Source of the DNA: Promicromonospora sukumoe 327MFSha3.1
Lineage (GTDB): Bacteria > Actinomycetota > Actinomycetes > Actinomycetales > Cellulomonadaceae
Length of the DNA: 64,000 bases
Direction: 5' to 3'
NCBI RefSeq assembly: GCF_000385135.1
Contig: NZ_ARQM01000010.1
Span: forward strand, 372,001-436,000
The position numbers were made by a program, and so were the translations under genes. This document shows, piece after piece, positions 1-7,747 of the stretch. Under the pieces are notes generated by a model. That model did no database searches and was not told the origin of the DNA. It was given only the letters and a program-made list of their open reading frames with translations. How positions within the stretch are numbered: the stretch's first letter is position 1; each line of letters begins with the position of its first letter.

Positions 1-767
1 TCAACTTCCACCCCGACCGGCTGGTCGCCGACGGCAGCGAGACGCTGATCGAGCGCCTCGCCCACGACCGGGTGTGGCGCTCCCAGTTCGAGACCGGCAC
101 CAGCAACGGCGGCCTCACCGCGTATGCGGGCGGGGACCGCTGGCGCTGGGAGCAGCGCATGTTCGACGGCCGGTACGACGCCGCCGAGCCGCACCTGCGC
201 CCGCGCTACGGCGCGCTGAACCACCGGGGCCGGGCGGCGGGCGGTGCCGTCCGCTTCGGCTCGTCGCACCTGCGGCTGCGCCCGCACGTGCTGGGGCGCA
301 CCACGTTCTGCTACCCGGACTCGTTCCTCGAACCGGAGCACTTCGCCATCGCCGACCCGAGCGCGCTGGTCGCGCTGGCGGACGCCGACACCGCGGCCGG
401 CGTCCACGACCTGCTGGACGACTACGTCGAGGCCCAGGTGCACGGCGTCGTCGCCCTGCCGGACGACGTCGAGGCGCTGGTGCTGGACCCCTGCTACCGG
501 GAGACCGCCGTGGCCGACGCCGCCGGGCGGCTGGGCGTCGCCGTCGAGTGGCACCCCGGGTTCCGGCTGCACGTGGACGAGGTGGCCGCGCGCCCGGAGT
601 TCCGCGGCCCGGCGATCGTGGACGTGGCGCGGAAGGTCGCCGCCGGGCGGGCGGCGGGCGGGTGGCTGGACGCCCGCGTCGTCGGCGAGGCGGTGCTGGC
701 GGGGGAGCACGACCCGCAGGACCTCAAGAAGGTGTGGCATCACCTGGCGCGCTGGGGCGGGGCGTAG
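1..767 (+). CDS. DUF3626 family protein, C-terminal part
   Basis: The gene enters from the left edge; the open frame begins at position 3 with NFHPDRL and runs to a TAG at 767, so about 254 residues are visible and the N-terminus is missing. The block FETGTSNGGLTAYAGGDR, the later YGALN and the SSHLRLRP stretch match what I remember of the DUF3626 family, a protein family of unknown function found mainly in bacteria. No signal peptide or membrane segment is visible in this part. Its 3' end overlaps the 3' end of the convergent EamA gene by 28 bp. The function is not known and I do not propose one. Confidence 0.75.
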   Translation, partial: NFHPDRLVADGSETLIERLAHDRVWRSQFETGTSNGGLTAYAGGDRWRWEQRMFDGRYDAAEPHLRPRYGALNHRGRAAGGAVRFGSSHLRLRPHVLGRTTFCYPDSFLEPEHFAIADPSALVALADADTAAGVHDLLDDYVEAQVHGVVALPDDVEALVLDPCYRETAVADAAGRLGVAVEWHPGFRLHVDEVAARPEFRGPAIVDVARKVAAGRAAGGWLDARVVGEAVLAGEHDPQDLKKVWHHLARWGGA

Positions 768-1708
768 CGCTCTGCCGGTGCAGGTGCCGGCCCGGTCGCA
801 TCTGCCGCTGGCTGGGCCCGCGGGGCAGGCCGAGACGGCCGGCGCGGCCGTGTCAGCAGCACCCCCGCCAGGCTCACCACGAACCCCGCCACCGTCAGCA
901 GCGGCAGCTTCTCGCCGAACATGGCCCAGGCCCACGCGGCCGAGACCGCCGGGGTGAGGTAGAGCCACGTGCTCACCGCGACCGGGCCCCGCGTGCGCTG
1001 CACGTACAGGTACATGCCGTACCCGCCCAGGAACGCCAGCCCGACGAGCCAGGCGATCGCGAGCCAGAAGGTCGGGTCGGCGGGTGGTGCGGCCTGCCCG
1101 CTCCCCAGCGCGAGCACCGCGAAGACCCCGAGCGCGACGACGCCCTGCACGGCCAGGGAGTCCAGGACGTCGTGCCCGCGGCCGTCGTCGGGCGCGGGCC
1201 AGAGGTCGCCCAGCACCGTGGCCGCCGACAGCGACAGCATGCCGAGCACCGCCCAGAGCGCGCCCGCGGCGCCGGACCCGGCGGCGACGTCGGGCCCGAC
1301 GGCGAGCGCGACGCCCGCGAAGCCGATCGCCAGGCCGACGGCCTGGCGGCGTCCGCCCCCGTGTCGACGCCCCGCACCCGACAGCACCACCGCGACCAGG
1401 GCCGGCTGGAGCGAGGCGAGCAGTGCGGCGGTCCCGGCCGGCAGGCCCTCCTCGACCGCGCGGAACACGCCGTACAGGTATCCGGCCTGGCCGAGCGCGC
1501 CGAGCACGGCCTCGCGCCGCAGGTAGCGCGGGCCGTACCGGCGGCCGAGCGCTAGCACGACCACCACCATCAGCAGTGCGGCGACGACGTAGCGCCACAG
1601 CAGCGTGGTGGTGGCGGGCGCGACCGGGGCCGCGAACGTGGCGCCCACGAAGCCGGAGCTCCACGTCACCACGAGCAGGGCGGGGGCGAGGTGTCGGAGA
1701 AAGCTCAT
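740..1708 (-). CDS. EamA/DMT-superfamily transporter
   Basis: A 322-residue, very hydrophobic protein with about ten predicted membrane segments arranged as two EamA halves. The first half starts MSFLRHLAPALLVVTWSSG, and the typical TWSSGFVGA motif follows the first helix. The second half contains the RTRGPVAVSTWLYLTPAVSA stretch seen in drug/metabolite exporters. The tail after residue 290 is polar and Pro/Ala-rich. ATG at 1708 was chosen because the family N-terminus begins there. The gene is divergent from a TetR regulator with a 72-bp gap, so it is probably that regulator's target. The substrate cannot be read from sequence. Confidence 0.85.
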   Translation of the reverse strand: MSFLRHLAPALLVVTWSSGFVGATFAAPVAPATTTLLWRYVVAALLMVVVVLALGRRYGPRYLRREAVLGALGQAGYLYGVFRAVEEGLPAGTAALLASLQPALVAVVLSGAGRRHGGGRRQAVGLAIGFAGVALAVGPDVAAGSGAAGALWAVLGMLSLSAATVLGDLWPAPDDGRGHDVLDSLAVQGVVALGVFAVLALGSGQAAPPADPTFWLAIAWLVGLAFLGGYGMYLYVQRTRGPVAVSTWLYLTPAVSAAWAWAMFGEKLPLLTVAGFVVSLAGVLLTRPRRPSRPAPRAQPAADATGPAPAPAERYAPPQRAR

Positions 1709-1717
1709 GCCCAGCAG

Positions 1718-1736
1718 ATAACCATACAGGTCGGTA
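1718..1736. promoter_or_regulatory. candidate TetR operator between divergent genes
   Basis: The short gap between the EamA and TetR starts holds an imperfect dyad of the form ACC-n9-GGT (ACCATACAGGTCGGT), embedded in AT-rich sequence that would also serve as -10 regions for both genes. TetR regulators usually bind such dyads in the shared promoter region. The symmetry is weak, so this is only a candidate. Confidence 0.3.
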
Positions 1737-1780
1737 TACTCGCAGTATCCTCCGTATCCCAGCAGGTCAGGAGAGGTCCC

Positions 1781-2353
1781 GTGCCACGACGCAGCCCCAA
1801 CCCCGACACCCCGGCCGGCGAGCGGATCCTCGTCACGGCCAGCGAGCTCTTCTACGAGCGCGGCATCCGCGGCGTCGGCGTCGACCTGATCGCCGACCAG
1901 GCCGGCGTCACCAAGAAGACGCTGTACGACCGGTTCGGCTCCAAGGACGCGCTGGTCGCCGCCTACCTGACCCGCCGGCATGAGCGCTGGGCGGCGTGGT
2001 TCCGCGAGCACCTCGCGGAACGCGGCGCGACCGGCACCGACCAGGTGCTGGCGGCGCTCGAGGTCGCCGAGGAGTGGGCCGACGACAACGTGCGCGGGTG
2101 CGCGTTCGTCAACGCGCACGGCGAGATCGGCGGCACCGAACACCCGGGCAACGCCGTGATCCTGGCCGACAAGCAGTACATGCTCGCCGCCTTCCAGGGC
2201 CTGCTGCGCGACGCCGGGCACCCCGACGCGGAGCGGCTCGGCGAGCAGGTCCACCTGCTCTACGAGGGCGCGATGGTCGCGCACACGACGCGCGCGCAGC
2301 CGGACGCGTTCGGCGTCGCGCGCGCGGCGGCCCGGGCCCTGCTGCGGGACTGA
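1781..2353 (+). CDS. TetR/AcrR family transcriptional regulator
   Basis: A 190-residue regulator. Residues about 10-60 form a TetR-type DNA-binding domain: the first helix ERILVTASELFYERGIRGV is followed by the recognition region GVTKKTLYDRFGSKDALVAA. The C-terminal ligand domain contains a CAFVNAHGE motif common in one TetR subgroup. GTG at 1781 was chosen over an upstream in-frame start at 1691 because it lies just after a good ribosome site (AGGAGAGG, 1769-1776) and gives the usual family length. It is divergently transcribed from the EamA exporter and is therefore likely its local repressor. The inducer is unknown. Confidence 0.88.
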   Translation: MPRRSPNPDTPAGERILVTASELFYERGIRGVGVDLIADQAGVTKKTLYDRFGSKDALVAAYLTRRHERWAAWFREHLAERGATGTDQVLAALEVAEEWADDNVRGCAFVNAHGEIGGTEHPGNAVILADKQYMLAAFQGLLRDAGHPDAERLGEQVHLLYEGAMVAHTTRAQPDAFGVARAAARALLRD

Positions 2354-2420
2354 GCGGCGGGGGCCCGGGCACGAGGCCGATCGCGGGACCGGGCGCGGCA
2401 CGGCTGTGTACCCTCGGCCC

Positions 2421-3563
2421 GTGCGCCAGCAGAGCATTCTCCAGCCCGGCACGGGCACCGGCCCCACCGCCGACGTCGTCGACGGGGCCGCCTACCTGCC
2501 CACCTCGCCCGACACCGCGTACTGGGGCCGCCTGCCCTGCGCGGCGGACACCGCGGTGCTGAGCGTGGACCCGGGGCAGGAGGTCGTCGTCGACACCCTG
2601 TCCCACGAGGGCCTCCTGGAGGACCAGGGCGGGGACCCGCTCGCGTACTTCGCCGAGCGGGGCGTCGCCGAGGACGCCGTCCTGGCGGACGCCGTCGAGC
2701 TCGCCGCCGCCCGCCGGTCCCGCCTGGGGGCGCGGACGCCGGGGCTGCCCGACGTGCCCGGCGCGCACGGCGGCCACGTGGTCACGGGGCCGGTCGAGGT
2801 CCGTGGCGCGCGGCCCGGCGACCTGCTCGCGATCCGCGTGCTGTCGACCGAGCCGCGGGTGCCGTACGGCGTCATCTCCAACCGGCACGGCCGCGGCTCC
2901 CTGCCGGACGAGTTCCCGGCGGGCGGGGCCGGCATCGTGAGCGTCTTCGCCCAGGTGGACTTCTGGGCCGACGGCGTCGGGCGCGGCTCCATCCCGCTCG
3001 CGGAGGACTCCGCCGCCCGGGTCGGCTTCGACCTGCACCCGTTCCTCGGCATCATGGGCGTCGCCGCGGCCGGGCACGAGCGGCCGCACTCGGTACCGCC
3101 GGGGCCGTTCGGCGGCAACATCGACATCAACCTGCTGGGCGCCGGGTCCACGCTCTACCTGCCCGTGCAGGTGGCCGGGGCCCTGGCCTACGTGGGCGAC
3201 CCGCACTTCGCGCAGGGCGACGGCGAGGTGGCGCTCACCGCGTTCGAGGCCTCGCTGCGGGTGCGGCTCGGGTTCGACGTGATCCCGGCGTCCGACGCCG
3301 TCGCGGCCTTCGGGGAGCTGGCCGGCCCGCTCGCCGAGACCGCCGAGTTCCTGGTGCCCACCGGGCTGGACCGCGACCTCGACGTCGCCGTGCAGAACTG
3401 TGTGCGCGCGGCGGTCGCGCTGCTGGGCGTGCGGTACGGGATGTCGCCCGCGCACGCCTACGCGTACCTGTCCGCCGCGACGGACTTCGACATCTCGCAG
3501 GTCGTGGACGTCGTCAAGGGCGTGCACGCGCGGATCCGCAAGGCGGACTTCCTGCCGAGGTAG
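2421..3563 (+). CDS. acetamidase/formamidase family hydrolase
   Basis: A 380-residue protein of the FmdA/AmdA family, which hydrolyses formamide or acetamide to the acid and ammonia. Recognisable landmarks are the FGGNIDIN block near residue 231 and DPHFAQGDGE near residue 260, both conserved around the metal/active site. It is soluble with no signal peptide. GTG at 2421 is preferred: a TACCCT box at 2409-2414 ends exactly six bases before it, which suggests a leaderless mRNA; a GTG five codons upstream lies inside that box. The exact amide substrate is uncertain. It stands alone as a single-gene unit between the TetR gene and a repeat block. Confidence 0.85.
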   Translation: MRQQSILQPGTGTGPTADVVDGAAYLPTSPDTAYWGRLPCAADTAVLSVDPGQEVVVDTLSHEGLLEDQGGDPLAYFAERGVAEDAVLADAVELAAARRSRLGARTPGLPDVPGAHGGHVVTGPVEVRGARPGDLLAIRVLSTEPRVPYGVISNRHGRGSLPDEFPAGGAGIVSVFAQVDFWADGVGRGSIPLAEDSAARVGFDLHPFLGIMGVAAAGHERPHSVPPGPFGGNIDINLLGAGSTLYLPVQVAGALAYVGDPHFAQGDGEVALTAFEASLRVRLGFDVIPASDAVAAFGELAGPLAETAEFLVPTGLDRDLDVAVQNCVRAAVALLGVRYGMSPAHAYAYLSAATDFDISQVVDVVKGVHARIRKADFLPR

Positions 3564-4390
3564 CGGGTCCGGCGCCGCGGCCGGCCGCAGCCGCAACCGC
3601 GGCCGCAACCGCAGCCGAACGTAGGGTTCGTCGGCGCAAGAGCCCTTACACGCCGACGAACCCTACGTTCGACGGCGGTAGCCCCGCAGGCCGGGTCCGC
3701 CGGGGGCAGGTCGACTGGCGGCGGTCGTACCAGCCCGACAGCAGTCGAACGTAGGGCCCGTCGGTGCAAGGGCGCCCGTACGCCGACGAACCCTACGTTC
3801 GACGGCGGTGGCCCTCACGGCGGCGGGAGCCGGCGAGCCAGGGCAGGCCGGTGCCGGTCGTGCCGGTCCGGCAGCAGTCGAACGTAGGGTCCGTCGGCGC
3901 ATGAGCCCTCACACGGCGCCGAACCCTACGTTCGACGGTGGTAGCTCTCACGGGCGGCGGGGGCAGGCAGGCTCACGCCGCCCAGCGCCGGTCGTACCGG
4001 TCCGGCAGCGGCCGAACGTAGGGTTCGTCGGCGCAAGAGCGCCCGTACGCCGACGAACCCTACGTTCGACGGCGGTGGCCCTCGCGGCGGCGGGGGCCGG
4101 CGGGCGAGGGCAGGCCGGCGCCGGTCGTGCTGGTCCGGCAGCAGTCGAACGTAGGGTCCGTCGGCGCATGAGCCCTCACACGGCGCCGAACCCTACGTTC
4201 GACGGCGGTAGCTCCCGCGGGCGGCGGGGGCAGGCAGGCTCACGCCGCCCAGTGCCGGTCGTGCTGGTCCGGCAGTAGTCGAACGTAGGGTTCGTCGGCG
4301 CATAGGCCTTCACACGGCGCCGAACCCTACGTTCGACGGCGGTCGTCCCCGACGGCGGCGGCTCCCCGCGGGCGGCGGGGGCAGCCAGGC
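3564..4390. repeat. gene-free block of six hairpins built on CGAACGTAGGG
   Basis: This 0.8-kb stretch between the formamidase-like gene and the GNAT gene carries no convincing gene. It contains six long hairpins at about 3616-3671, 3744-3803, 3878-3935, 4011-4070, 4144-4203 and 4278-4335. Each has one arm beginning CGAACGTAGGG and the other arm ending CCCTACGTTCG, with stems of roughly 20 bp and loops of about 15 bases. The spacers are also related, so pairs of hairpins repeat with a period near 266 bp (3744 to 4011, 3878 to 4144, 4013 to 4278), which indicates tandem duplication of a two-hairpin unit. Short reading frames across it are translations of the repeat. Confidence 0.9.
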
Positions 4391-5272
4391 TCACGCCGGC
4401 CGGCGGCGGTCGTACCAGTCCGGCAGCTGCTCGAAGCCCGCCGAGCGGTAGGTCGCGACGGCCGGGGTGCGTGAGCTCTCTGTGATGACCACGGCGCTGG
4501 ACGACCCGAGCTCCCGCAGCGTGGCCGCCGCGGCGACCGTGATCGCCCGGCCGTAGCCGTGTCCGCGCTGGTCCGGGTGCACGCCCAGGGGCTCGATCAG
4601 TCCCGGCCGCCCGGGTCCGGCCGACCACACCGTCGTCGCGCCCACGGGTATGCCCGCGGCGTCGCGGGCCAGGAGGCACCGCGCGTCGGCGTACAGGGGC
4701 CCGGCCGCCATGTCGTGCCAGCGCTCGTCGACGAACGTCGGGCCGCCGAACGCGGCCCGGTGCACGGCGGTCCGCTCGCTCACCTGCTCGGGGCCGACCA
4801 CCTCGACCCGCACTCCGGCGTCGTCGACCGGGGTTGGGTCGACCGGGTCCGTGAGGTCGCGCACCAGCGGGGCGAACGGGTCGTCGAGGCCCCAGCCCGC
4901 CTCGCCGAGCAGGTCCTGCACCAGGGCGTCGTCGGGCGCCTCGACGCTCACGGCGCCGTCCGGCAGCACGCCCTGGTCCGGCGCCGACAGGTCCGCGACC
5001 AGCCGGCGGGCCAGCTCCTCGTCCTGGCGGGCGTCGGGTGCGGTCGTCAGGCGCAGCAGCCGGGCGCCGTCGAGCAGGCCCACGGCGAGCACCCGACCGT
5101 CCCGGCTCCAGGTGCGGACGGCGGCGGCTGCCGCCGGGGCGCCGAAGCGCCGGAACCAGCCGATGTCCCCGGGGTGCAGCTGCACGGGCGCGGCGTCGGA
5201 CTGCCATTCCCGCAGCGCCGCGGCGGCCAGGTTCAGGTCGTCGATCCCGGGATCGCCCCTCATGATCGTCAT
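4391..5272 (-). CDS. GNAT family N-acetyltransferase
   Basis: A 293-residue protein whose C-terminal half is a GNAT domain. The acetyl-CoA-binding motif A is visible as GVHPDQRGHGYGRAI, followed by an alanine-rich helix and the terminal TYRSAGFEQLPDWY typical of the family. The N-terminal half may be a second, degenerate GNAT-like domain, since the length is about twice that of a single-domain enzyme. ATG at 5272 was chosen, with a GAGAGG about twelve bases upstream; ATG at 5263 is an alternative. The stop lies right at the edge of the hairpin block. The acetylated substrate cannot be inferred. Confidence 0.8.
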   Translation of the reverse strand: MTIMRGDPGIDDLNLAAAALREWQSDAAPVQLHPGDIGWFRRFGAPAAAAAVRTWSRDGRVLAVGLLDGARLLRLTTAPDARQDEELARRLVADLSAPDQGVLPDGAVSVEAPDDALVQDLLGEAGWGLDDPFAPLVRDLTDPVDPTPVDDAGVRVEVVGPEQVSERTAVHRAAFGGPTFVDERWHDMAAGPLYADARCLLARDAAGIPVGATTVWSAGPGRPGLIEPLGVHPDQRGHGYGRAITVAAAATLRELGSSSAVVITESSRTPAVATYRSAGFEQLPDWYDRRRPA

Positions 5273-5469
5273 GGGCTGATCCAACCTCTCGGCCCGGCCG
5301 GCCCGCCAACCATTTTGGTGGCCCACTGGTGACACGGATGCCCGTGGCACCTTTCTCCCACTTCCCGGCTCATTTACCGCATTGCAAACATCTCCGTATC
5401 CGATCCGGCACCCCGGACCGGCAGATAAATCACCGGGTCATACCTTGGCCCGCTGGAAGGAGAATGATG

Positions 5470-7065
5470 ATGAGAAGAGCGTCTGCGCTTCTCGCGGTGA
5501 TCTCGTTGGTGGCCTCGCTCCTCGGGGCCGTGGTCGGCGTGGCGGGGCCCGCTTCGGCCGCCGCACGTGACGGGGTCTGCGACAGCGGCGAGTTCTGTTA
5601 CTACTACAACAGCGACAACGCGGGGTCCGTCTCGGACTTCACGGGCTCGGTCAGCGACTACGGCACCGCGCAGCCCTCGTGCTACGACTTCAAGAGCTCG
5701 GGCAACGGCCAGGGCGAGTGCATCAAGAACAACGCGGCCTCGGTGTGGAACCGCACCGGCGAGAACGTCCGCGTCTACTACAACACCGGCTACGGCGGCG
5801 AGTACCAGAACATCGGCTCGGGCTACAAGGGCCAGCTCAGCGCGGAGCTGTACAACAACAACGCCTCGCACCAGCTCGTCGGCACCACCGGCAACGACAC
5901 CGGGGCGCGCAGCGGCACCTGCGAGGACGGCGAGTTCTGCTACTACTACAACAGCGGCAACGCCGGGTCGATCTCCGACTTCACCGAGTCCGCGGGCAGC
6001 TATGGCGACGCCCAGCCCACCTGCTACGACTACAAGGGCGCCGGCGCCGGCCAGGGCGAGTGCATCAAGAACAACGCCGCGTCCGTGTGGAACAGGTCCA
6101 CCAAGACGGTCCGCGTCTACTACAACAGCAACTACGCGGGCACCTACCAGGACGTCGCTCCCGGGTTCAAGGGCCAGCTGAACAGCTCGCTCTACAACAA
6201 CAACGCCTCGCACCAGTTCGTCGGCGCACCCGCGTCCGGCAGCGGCTCGCGCAGCGGCACCTGCGAGTCCGGGGAGCTCTGCTACTACTACAACAGCGGC
6301 AACGCGGGGTCGATCTCCGACTTCACCGACTCCGTCGGTGACTACGGCACGTCGCAGCCGTCGTGCTTCGACTTCAAGGGTGCGGGCGCCGGCCAGGGCG
6401 AGTGCATCAAGAACAACGCCGCGTCGGTGTGGAACCGGTCCAGCAAGACCGTCTGCGTCTACTACAACAGCTACTACGGCGGGTCCTCGCAGGCCGTGGC
6501 GGCGGGCTTCAAGGGCGCGCTGAACGGCACGCTCTACAACAACAACGCCTCCCACAAGTTCATCACGGGCACCACGTGCCCGGTCTCCGAGGGCCCCGTC
6601 GACCCGGGCAGCCCCGGTGGCGACACCAGCGGTGACTACAACCAGAAGGTCGAGCGGGTCATCCAGGCCGCGCTCGCGCAGACCGGCCAGGGCTACACGT
6701 ACTCCTGGGGCGGCGGCAACAAGTACGGCCCGACCTACGGCATCTGCTGCAGCCCGGGCGGCTACGACGACCGGAGCCGGTTCGGCTTCGACTGCTCCGG
6801 CCTGACGCAGTACGCGTTCTGGCAGGGTGCCGGCGTCGACATCGGCACCTACACCGGCGCCCACCTCAGCAAGGGCACCAAGGTCTCCATGAGCAACCTG
6901 CAGCGCGGCGACCTGATCATGTGGGGCGGCTGGTCCAGCACGTACCACGTAGCCATATATCTAGGAAACGGTCAGATGGTCGAGGCGGCGCCACCACGCA
7001 ACTCGACCAGCGTGCACGTGACGAACGTGTACGGAGGTGACTTCGGCATCCGGGTGAACATGTGA
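5470..7065 (+). CDS. secreted NlpC/P60 hydrolase with three I36-like modules
   Basis: A 531-residue exported protein. A signal peptide (MRRASALLAVISLVAS onwards) ends near GPASAAA. Three repeats of about 115 residues start near 35, 147 and 262. Each opens with a Cys-x-x-GE-x-CYYYN motif and contains GQGECIKNNAASVWNR, resembling the peptidase-inhibitor I36/beta-gamma-crystallin-like family. After a Pro/Gly linker, residues about 390-531 form an NlpC/P60 domain with Cys442 (FGFDCSGL) and His493 (YHVAIYLG), expected to cleave peptidoglycan stem peptides. Three adjacent ATGs occur at 5464, 5467 and 5470; the last gives the best spacing from GGAAGGAG. A strong terminator follows. The modules may bind wall or inhibit proteases. 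Confidence 0.9.
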   Translation: MRRASALLAVISLVASLLGAVVGVAGPASAAARDGVCDSGEFCYYYNSDNAGSVSDFTGSVSDYGTAQPSCYDFKSSGNGQGECIKNNAASVWNRTGENVRVYYNTGYGGEYQNIGSGYKGQLSAELYNNNASHQLVGTTGNDTGARSGTCEDGEFCYYYNSGNAGSISDFTESAGSYGDAQPTCYDYKGAGAGQGECIKNNAASVWNRSTKTVRVYYNSNYAGTYQDVAPGFKGQLNSSLYNNNASHQFVGAPASGSGSRSGTCESGELCYYYNSGNAGSISDFTDSVGDYGTSQPSCFDFKGAGAGQGECIKNNAASVWNRSSKTVCVYYNSYYGGSSQAVAAGFKGALNGTLYNNNASHKFITGTTCPVSEGPVDPGSPGGDTSGDYNQKVERVIQAALAQTGQGYTYSWGGGNKYGPTYGICCSPGGYDDRSRFGFDCSGLTQYAFWQGAGVDIGTYTGAHLSKGTKVSMSNLQRGDLIMWGGWSSTYHVAIYLGNGQMVEAAPPRNSTSVHVTNVYGGDFGIRVNM

Positions 7066-7081
7066 TCCGAAGCAGAAGATG

Positions 7082-7127
7082 AATGGCACTGTCCTGCCAC
7101 CGGAAACGGTGGCAGGACAGTGCCATT
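7082..7127 (+). terminator. strong hairpin terminator after the NlpC/P60 gene
   Basis: A perfect stem of about 21 bp (arms 7082-7102 and 7107-7127) with a GAAA tetraloop begins 16 bases after the stop codon. The stem starts AATGGCACTGTCC, and its second arm runs into TTTGCC. This is a classic intrinsic-terminator shape for a high-GC genome. Confidence 0.85.
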
Positions 7128-7255
7128 TGCCGTATTCACGGCCGGAATTGTCGCGGCACCTGCGTGTCAGGCCATTTCCCTTGTTGGTGCCCCGGGTGCG
7201 GGAAAGGATGAGGGCAGAGACAAAAAAGAATCCCCTGTCGAGATGGAGAATCATC

Positions 7256-7435
7256 GTGCAGATCAACGCCGTCCGGCGCGTCGCCGCCGTCGCCCTCTTC
7301 GCCGCACTGCTCACCGCCGCCGGCCAGGGGGCGGCCGTCGCGTCCGACCCGCAGTGGGAGTCGGACCCGCAGTGGGAGACCGCTCCGGTCGCGGCACCCG
7401 TGTGGGACGCGGCCCCGCCGACCGCCCAGCCCTGA
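7256..7435 (+). CDS. short secreted peptide with tandem SDPQWE repeat
   Basis: A 59-residue product starting with GTG at 7256, preceded by GGAG at 7245. Residues 1-29 look like a signal peptide (VRRVAAVALFAALLTAAG, then AVA). The predicted mature part is only about 30 residues and holds a tandem hexapeptide SDPQWESDPQWE and a second Trp in APVWDAAPP. The gene sits between a terminator and a 101-residue partner starting six bases downstream, and both face a TrmB/LuxR-type regulator. Small exported Trp/Pro-rich peptides beside such regulators suggest a signalling peptide or bacteriocin-like product; this is inference. No known family is recognised. Confidence 0.6.
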   Translation: MQINAVRRVAAVALFAALLTAAGQGAAVASDPQWESDPQWETAPVAAPVWDAAPPTAQP

Positions 7436-7441
7436 TGTCCC

Positions 7442-7747
7442 GTGCGCATCGTCAGCATCACCGTCGAGGCGCCGAACCACGCGGCCTGGATCACGTCGGC
7501 GAGACTCGTCGAGGAGGTCCGGGCCGCGGCCGTACCGCGGGACGAGCTGGCCCACGTCTACGCCGGCGTGCGGCCCCGTGGCTTCGGCGTGGTGGTCTTC
7601 CTCCTGGTCCCGCTGGACCAGGCCGCGGCGACCGGGTGCCGCCTGGTCCTGACCGCGGCCGACGCCCTGGGCGAGGGCTGGACCCTGGGCACGGTGCGGG
7701 TCTGGGGCCCGGAGGGCCTCAGCTCAGGTCGGCCGGGCCTCAGCTGA
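7442..7747 (+). CDS. small protein of unknown function paired with the peptide gene
   Basis: A 101-residue protein beginning with GTG at 7442, six bases after the stop of the secreted-peptide gene, with no ribosome site of its own, so translation is probably coupled. The N-terminal part (RIVSITVEAPNHAAWITSAR) and the central hydrophobic GVVVFLLVPLD look like alternating strands and helices of a small alpha/beta fold. There is no signal peptide. Its 3' end overlaps the convergent regulator by 8 bp. I do not recognise the family. Position suggests a role in making, exporting or sensing the peptide. Confidence 0.6.
   Translation: MRIVSITVEAPNHAAWITSARLVEEVRAAAVPRDELAHVYAGVRPRGFGVVVFLLVPLDQAAATGCRLVLTAADALGEGWTLGTVRVWGPEGLSSGRPGLS

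Noticed and set aside
740-2467. A longer version of the EamA gene extending over the TetR gene
   Set aside because: The extension is antisense to the regulator and lacks family similarity; the ATG at 1708 fits the transporter N-terminus.
3616-4335. Evenly spaced hairpins resembling CRISPR or an integron array
   Set aside because: The spacers are themselves repeated, not unique, and there is no cas gene or integrase. Better explained as duplicated palindromic repeats.
5273-5469. Possible c-di-AMP (ydaO-type) riboswitch before the NlpC/P60 gene
   Set aside because: Such switches often control actinobacterial wall hydrolases, but I cannot find the conserved core or pairing in this 197-bp leader.
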